Assembly: GCF_024169315.1 (NCBI RefSeq)
Contig: NZ_JALJWR010000001.1
Span: forward strand, 951,501-1,015,500
Length of the DNA stretch: 64,000 bases
Reading direction: 5' to 3'
DNA from: Pseudomonas migulae
GTDB lineage: Bacteria; Pseudomonadota; Gammaproteobacteria; Pseudomonadales; Pseudomonadaceae
In this document: positions 60,097 through 64,000 of the stretch, piece by piece
How positions within the stretch are numbered: the first letter of the stretch is position 1
Layout of the letters: each line of letters opens with the position of its first letter
Made by a program: the position numbers and the translations under genes
The notes under the pieces: generated by a model
What the model was told of the DNA's origin: nothing
The model's database searches: none
Seen by the model: the letters and a program-made list of their open reading frames with translations, nothing else

Positions 60097-61303
60097 AGTC
60101 ATTGAGCGGGTCTCGAAATTTAGGTACGTCGTTGAAGTCCGCTCACTTAGTGCGTACGTCACTGCAACTTGCTGGTCGCTGTCCACTGCTGACATCTTCA
60201 ATGTTGGCGACATTGTGGCCGTGCTCACGCATGCGTCTGATCCACGCCTGCTTACGTTCGTAATTACGAAAGGCACGTTTTCTGGCCAAGCTGAGGCCGT
60301 CGCAAGCCCCATGGAGAACAGTCCCTGGGGATGGCTGAACAACCAGCTCAACCTAGGCTGGACTCAGGTTCGCAAGCCCAAGTATTGGTTCGGTGTGATC
60401 GACAAGCTCTCCGACGACCACAGGTTTGCTGATGTCGTGCTTTACGGATCGGGTAATTTTGGCGAGCGAGGTGGGATCAAGATTTTCCCCCATGACAAGA
60501 AAAACTGGACCCGAGTCCCTATCAAGTACTTCGGCGACAATGCCTTTTTCAGCTTCGAGACGGGTGATCACGTTGTTCTAGATTTTGCGTTTACGAATTC
60601 TCCGACGCTTATTGGCTTTGCCCAAGAGCCTAGGCTACGAGAAATTGTTGGTCAGATAACCGTATACCACATCATTTCTATCGGCAGATTTTTTAACGCA
60701 GTTGGCGTTGTTGACGATAAGCACATCTCAACTACCGACAAAGATGGAAAAAAAATCCCTTACGACCCGTGGAAAGGTCCATTTTACGCATTTGCACCGA
60801 TCAACTACGGTTATAAATACAGCGGAAGTAATTATATTATTGACGTTCGCCGGACTTACTTCACCCTTGACAACAGGGACTACTCCTCGGCTTTGGATGG
60901 CTCAGCAACTCTATATACATACGGAAACGGTATCAATTTAATTACCGAAACTGATCTGATAGCCAAAAAACTCGCCACCTACAGGGATTATGACGAATAC
61001 ACCTTTTTGCACTCGAACGGCTATCGAGAAACCCGATATTTATCACGATCATTTAGCACGTTCTTCCATAGCGTTCAAAAACCAACTTATCAATATGGAA
61101 AAGATTACGAACTGGGCGTGCGTTATGATGCCGTACCATTTTTTACTGGATTACTAGACTCACCTTACTTACGCAACAGAAAAGATTTAGATATAATATT
61201 CTACAGAAGAAGCGTAGGAAGAACCTTGGAAACTAGTTGGTATGTTGATAAGTACTCCCCAATGCTGACAATGGAAGGCTACTTTATAAGGAAAGAAGAG
61301 TAA
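60083..61303 (+). CDS. Tail tip protein, function unknown
   Basis: 406 residues from the GTG at 60083, which has SD GGAGG. Strand-rich N terminus (FRYVVEVRSLSAYVTATCWS, FNVGDIVAVLTHA), then aromatic-rich repeats (YRDYDEYTFLHSNGYRETRY). It is the last structural gene before lysis genes, where a tip adhesin or hub subunit would be expected. No recognised family. Confidence 0.65.
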   Translation: MLPGRVIERVSKFRYVVEVRSLSAYVTATCWSLSTADIFNVGDIVAVLTHASDPRLLTFVITKGTFSGQAEAVASPMENSPWGWLNNQLNLGWTQVRKPKYWFGVIDKLSDDHRFADVVLYGSGNFGERGGIKIFPHDKKNWTRVPIKYFGDNAFFSFETGDHVVLDFAFTNSPTLIGFAQEPRLREIVGQITVYHIISIGRFFNAVGVVDDKHISTTDKDGKKIPYDPWKGPFYAFAPINYGYKYSGSNYIIDVRRTYFTLDNRDYSSALDGSATLYTYGNGINLITETDLIAKKLATYRDYDEYTFLHSNGYRETRYLSRSFSTFFHSVQKPTYQYGKDYELGVRYDAVPFFTGLLDSPYLRNRKDLDIIFYRRSVGRTLETSWYVDKYSPMLTMEGYFIRKEE

Positions 61304-61307
61304 GCAT

Positions 61308-61553
61308 ATGGAAAGCAAGGATGTTTGTTCCAGAACCAGATGGAAAACAAGACGTTTAATGGCATGGATTAGTTTATTTGCCCTAATTGGCATCGCCGCA
61401 GGCTCGTTTTTATTGCCTGAAAACATGGATAAATCGACAAGCGTATTGAACACGCTGATTTTTGCGTTCGGTGGCATCGTTACTGGATACCTGGGATTCG
61501 CGACACTCGATGATAAATGGCATAAAAAGGCTGATCCAGGAGCCGGGGTGTGA
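61308..61553 (+). CDS. Holin-like membrane protein
   Basis: 81 residues. A basic N terminus (RTRWKTRR) precedes two membrane helices, about 18-36 (AWISLFALIGIAAGSFLL) and 47-64 (LNTLIFAFGGIVTGYLGF), and a short charged tail. Size, topology and position before Rz/Rz1 fit a class II holin. It overlaps the Rz start by 4 bp. Confidence 0.75.
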   Translation: MESKDVCSRTRWKTRRLMAWISLFALIGIAAGSFLLPENMDKSTSVLNTLIFAFGGIVTGYLGFATLDDKWHKKADPGAGV

Positions 61554-61888
61554 CTCGTTTTTTGATTGGCGTTGTAGCCATTCTTCTCGTGTTGACCGGT
61601 GTCGCGTTCTGGCAGTCATCCCGCAGCGATAAAAAGGCTCAGGGTCTAGCGGAAGAACTGGCTGCATCGCGGTTTAATGAACGCGGAACCAGGCTTTACG
61701 CAGAGGGCCTGGAGCGTGAATTGGATATCAGCGAGAAGGCCCTGCTGCTTCGGGATGCCCAATACAAATCCGTTGCCACCAAGCTGGACAAAAGGAAGAA
61801 AAATCTTATGGAGATCAAGGATGATGCGTGTTTGGATAATCCTGTGCCTGCCGATCTGTTTGGCAGCGTGCAGCACACCCAAGGTTGA
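61550..61888 (+). CDS. Inner-membrane spanin (Rz-like)
   Basis: 112 residues, GTG start. One N-terminal membrane helix (FLIGVVAILLVLTGVAFW) followed by a periplasmic coiled coil (AQGLAEELAASRFNERGTRL ... LERELDISEKAL). With Rz1 it fuses inner and outer membranes at the end of lysis. Confidence 0.85.
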   Translation: MTRFLIGVVAILLVLTGVAFWQSSRSDKKAQGLAEELAASRFNERGTRLYAEGLERELDISEKALLLRDAQYKSVATKLDKRKKNLMEIKDDACLDNPVPADLFGSVQHTQG

Positions 61889-62075
61889 GTATGTGCCCCA
61901 GGAAAGGCTCCTGAAGCCTTCTCCCCTGCTCTACCAGCTCACTGACAGCCCAGGAACCGCCAATATACAAACGTGGCGTGATGCAGCCTTCAGGCTCTTC
62001 GATTACGATGCAGCGCTTGATCAGTGCAACGCTGACAAGCTCGCGATCAAGTCATGGTCCGAGGCGCCTAGGTGA
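61821..62075 (+). CDS. Outer-membrane spanin lipoprotein (Rz1-like), nested start
   Basis: 84 residues from MMRVWIILCLPICLAACSTP; lipobox LAAC. It begins inside the Rz gene in another frame and continues 187 bp beyond it, a partly embedded Rz/Rz1 arrangement. SD GGAGA is six bases before the ATG. A proline-containing mature chain (PQERLLKPSPLLYQL) fits o-spanins. Confidence 0.85.
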   Translation: MMRVWIILCLPICLAACSTPKVEYVPQERLLKPSPLLYQLTDSPGTANIQTWRDAAFRLFDYDAALDQCNADKLAIKSWSEAPR

Positions 62076-62089
62076 GCCCTGGGCTTTTT
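62075..62089 (+). terminator. Possible weak terminator after Rz1
   Basis: AGCC-CTG-GGCT followed by T5, beginning at the Rz1 stop; the stem is short. Confidence 0.35.
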
Positions 62090-62169
62090 GGCAACAACCC
62101 ATCCCGGCGTTGCCGAAGCTGGCCAGCGGTTTATAGTCTTGGGTACTCCTCCTGGCGCAGGCTGCCGTC

Positions 62170-62394
62170 ATGATCAAAGTCACGGTTGATTCAGAATGCC
62201 GAATTCAAATTCCGCAACACCTGCGCGATGCGTTTCCTGCTGGATGCGCTGTCAGCATCGAAGTAGATCCCGAGGGTCGTCTTCTCATCTCTCCCCACAA
62301 ATACTCTCTGGATGAGCTGCTGGCTGATACGCCACCAGATTCAATCATCCGTGAATGGGAAGCCATGCCTCCGGTAGGAAAAGAATCGAAGTAA
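62170..62394 (+). CDS. SpoVT/AbrB-type antitoxin-like DNA-binding protein, no toxin alongside
   Basis: 74 residues. Residues 1-45 (MIKVTVDSECRIQIPQHLRD ... VSIEVDPEGRLLI) are the swapped-hairpin AbrB fold found in MazE/VapB-type antitoxins; the tail SLDELLADTPPDSIIREWEA is the toxin-binding-like segment. No PIN or MazF gene follows: the next gene is umuD. It could be an orphan antitoxin or regulator. Confidence 0.75.
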   Translation: MIKVTVDSECRIQIPQHLRDAFPAGCAVSIEVDPEGRLLISPHKYSLDELLADTPPDSIIREWEAMPPVGKESK

Positions 62395-62455
62395 ACGGTC
62401 GCTGCCCATCAGGTTACTCGTCTCAATGCTCTTGGCGATTGCGTAATCCATCCTA

Positions 62456-62475
62456 TACTGTATAGATGTCCAGTA
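62456..62475 (+). promoter_or_regulatory. LexA (SOS) box of umuD
   Basis: TACTGTATAGATGTCCAGTA, with CTGT-N8-CCAG core, one base off the CTGT-N8-ACAG consensus; 16 bp before the umuD ATG. Confidence 0.75.
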
Positions 62476-62490
62476 TTCGCGCGTGATTCC

Positions 62491-62931
62491 ATGAAAGCAG
62501 TTGATGTCCGCCCTCTTGTTCCGTCTGATGAACCCGAGCTAATGCAGCAGCTCGGCCAGCTAGCCTGTGGCTTTCCCTCACCAGGGCTCGATCACGAAGA
62601 ACCTTCTTTGTCGCTCGATGAGCTTGTCGGCATGCGCGCACCCTCAATGTTCGTGGGCCGCGCAACTGGAAAATCGATGACGGGCAAAGGTATTTTCGAC
62701 CGCGATTTTCTGATCATTAATCGAGCCCTGACGCCCGCCCAGGGCGATGTGATCGTTGCTCGAATTGGCAGCGAATTCACGGTGAAGACTTACACCATTT
62801 CGAACGGTGTGCCGATGCTTCAGGCCGAAAACCCATCGTGCGCTCCTATTCGCGTGGGTGATGATGAAGAGGTCGAGATCTGGGGCGTTGTGACGTTCAA
62901 CTTGCACCCACTGCGAGGAGCATTTGCATGA
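62491..62931 (+). CDS. umuD: UmuD-like error-prone polymerase subunit
   Basis: 146 residues. The self-cleavage site is C26-G27 (LACGFPSPGLD); the Ser-Lys dyad is S62 (GKSMTGKGI) and K99 (FTVKTY), with ARIGSEF between. RecA filament triggers cleavage to UmuD', which joins UmuC to form polymerase V. The SOS box upstream supports DNA-damage control. It overlaps the following small gene by 4 bp. Confidence 0.93.
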   Translation: MKAVDVRPLVPSDEPELMQQLGQLACGFPSPGLDHEEPSLSLDELVGMRAPSMFVGRATGKSMTGKGIFDRDFLIINRALTPAQGDVIVARIGSEFTVKTYTISNGVPMLQAENPSCAPIRVGDDEEVEIWGVVTFNLHPLRGAFA

Positions 62932-63119
62932 TTACTTTTCAGCAGCTTCTACAGATGAAGTGGTCGAGCGAGCAGTTGAAAATTTACATAGAAAACACCC
63001 TCACCGCCGACGAAATTATTGAGCTGAATAACCAGGGTGTAGAGCATCTCAATGCACTGAAATCGGAAATGGGCTGCCATCAACAACTCGGCCTGCTGGA
63101 ACCCAAGGATGACCAATGA
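62928..63119 (+). CDS. Small protein between umuD and umuC, function unknown
   Basis: 63 residues, start MITFQQLLQMKWSSEQLKIY. Helical and acidic (LTADEIIELNNQGVEHLNAL). It overlaps both umuD and umuC, so it is translated as part of the SOS operon. Most umuDC operons lack such a gene. No family recognised. Confidence 0.7.
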   Translation: MITFQQLLQMKWSSEQLKIYIENTLTADEIIELNNQGVEHLNALKSEMGCHQQLGLLEPKDDQ

Positions 63120-64000
63120 AAAGATTTGGACTCGTTGATTGCCACTGTTTCTACGTATCCGCTGAACGCTTGTTTCGCCCTGAATTGCTGGGCAAGCCAG
63201 TCGTCGCGCTTTCGAATAACGACGGGTGCGCTGTGAGTCGGAGTGATGAAGCGAAAGCCCTTGGTGTGAAAATGGGCCAGCCTTATTTCGAGCTTCGCGA
63301 TCTCGTTGAGCGAAAAGGCTTGATCTGCGTTTCGAGCAATTACGCGCTGTACCAAGATCTGTCAAACAGAGTGATGAGCGTGTTGCGCAGGGAGGCGCCC
63401 CAAGTCGAAGTTTACTCAATCGATGAAGGGTGGCTGGACCTCAGTGGCATCCCTGATCGCGAGCTGGAAAGCTTCGGCAGACATCTCCGAGATACCGTTT
63501 ACCGCGAAGTCGGAATCCCTGTTGGTGTCGGCATCTCCACGACGAAATCACTGACCAAACTCGCGAATTGGGCGAGCAAAAAATGGAAGACAAAAACCAG
63601 CGCTGTGGTCGATCTCGTTGATCCCATTAAGCGGGAAAAGCTCCTTCGCTTCGCAGACGTTGGTGAGATCTGGGGCATTGGTAGACAGCTCAATAAACGC
63701 CTTGAGCTGATGGGCATTACGAAGGCGTGGGATCTGGCGACATTCGACAAAAAAACGGTGCGTAGGCATTTCAATATCAACGTTGAGAAGACGGCCCGTG
63801 AGTTGTCTGGTGAGTATTGCTACGAGCTGGAGGAAGACGTTACGCCCAAACAGATGATTGCGTGTACGCGTAGCTTTAGCCAGAGAGTGACGACACTAGA
63901 TGGCCTTCGCTCAGCAATATCGACCTTTGTTGCCAACGCTTCGCGGAAGCTGCGGGCACAAAATCAGTACGCAGCCTGTGTTCAAGTGTTCGTGCGGACT
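63116..64000 (+). CDS. umuC: DNA polymerase V catalytic subunit UmuC, N-terminal 295 residues
   Basis: Cut by the window edge. Y-family landmarks: first catalytic Asp in GLVDCHCFYVSAERLF, ALSNNDGCAVSRSDEAKALG fingers, catalytic pair in VYSIDEGWLDLSG (UmuC usually has DEAF), and SKKWKTK plus GIGRQLNKRLELMGI. It performs translesion synthesis with UmuD'. Phages carry such operons to survive DNA damage. The C-terminal part lies outside. Confidence 0.95.
   Translation, partial: MKRFGLVDCHCFYVSAERLFRPELLGKPVVALSNNDGCAVSRSDEAKALGVKMGQPYFELRDLVERKGLICVSSNYALYQDLSNRVMSVLRREAPQVEVYSIDEGWLDLSGIPDRELESFGRHLRDTVYREVGIPVGVGISTTKSLTKLANWASKKWKTKTSAVVDLVDPIKREKLLRFADVGEIWGIGRQLNKRLELMGITKAWDLATFDKKTVRRHFNINVEKTARELSGEYCYELEEDVTPKQMIACTRSFSQRVTTLDGLRSAISTFVANASRKLRAQNQYAACVQVFVRT

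Larger units (their letters stand above)
28068..64000. mobile_element. Siphovirus-type prophage integrated in tRNA-Leu(UAA), right end outside window
   Basis: Left boundary is the tRNA fragment at 28068-28126. The element carries an integrase, replication, early, terminase, head, tail, lysis and SOS-mutagenesis genes. At least 35.9 kb lies in the window. HK97-type capsid genes and a long tape measure indicate a long flexible or semi-rigid non-contractile tail. No sheath gene was seen. No second copy of the att sequence is present, so the umuDC region is taken as still inside the prophage. Confidence 0.93.

Overview
The window is Pseudomonas DNA, most likely the P. fluorescens group. Evidence: ahpC/ahpF, gorA, galU, modABC, an Ada/AlkB alkylation-repair cluster, a two-component operon ending in a thermostable-hemolysin gene, and a 114 bp REP-type hairpin (13155-13268) of the kind common in fluorescent pseudomonads. 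From about 28.07 kb to the right edge the DNA is a temperate siphophage genome integrated in a tRNA-Leu(UAA) gene; it is more AT-rich and its late genes run mostly left to right.

Host part, 1-28 kb. 1-5.5 kb: ahpF start, ahpC, a tyrosine recombinase divergent from a KfrA-like protein, gorA and galU. 5.7-7.8 kb: small conserved proteins and lipoproteins. 7.8-10.9 kb: an adaptive-response cluster (ogt-type methyltransferase, uncharacterised 2OG-Fe(II) oxygenase, alkB, ada). Its two promoters carry the same 25 bp box at the same distance from the -10. Ada itself lacks three of the four zinc/acceptor cysteines of its N-terminal domain. 10.9-17.1 kb: an AcuI-type reductase, nitronate monooxygenase, modABC behind a near-consensus ModE site, and a type IB topoisomerase. 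17.1-20.8 kb: small unknown genes and a TetR/NmrA pair. 20.9-27.2 kb: seven overlapping or abutting genes read leftward (thermostable hemolysin, AMP-forming ligase, heme-oxygenase-like diiron-type protein, SDR, TPR protein, response regulator, histidine kinase), preceded by 11-bp-phased CTTAAC/CTGAAG repeats that look like the regulator's own operator.

Prophage, 28.07 to beyond 64 kb. Left end: a displaced 59 nt 3' fragment of tRNA-Leu(UAA), an integrase, an orphan Xre/ParS-type antitoxin and a large helicase-like replication protein. Next come a complete phage tRNA-Leu(UAA), a RuvC-like nuclease, a SieB-like exclusion protein and a T4 Rnl1-type RNA ligase. About eight small unknown early genes follow. 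The structural block runs terminase, collagen-like tail fibre, tail-fibre assembly protein, portal fused to a MuF-like domain, prohead protease, HK97-type capsid, connector and endolysin. An accessory island of unknown genes (50.1-52.3 kb) interrupts it. Then come tail joining proteins, tube, a tail chaperone with a -1 frameshift, tape measure, tail tip, a holin-like protein and nested Rz/Rz1. The visible right edge holds an AbrB-like antitoxin and an SOS-boxed umuD-orf-umuC. The right attachment site and any CI-like repressor lie outside the window or are unrecognised.

Most noteworthy: the zinc-less Ada with matched Ada-type boxes; the uncharacterised diiron/ligase/hemolysin operon with its operator; the RNA ligase carried with a tRNA of the same isoacceptor as the integration target; a short AT-rich motif recurring about ten times at prophage gene boundaries; and the accessory island inside the morphogenesis operon.
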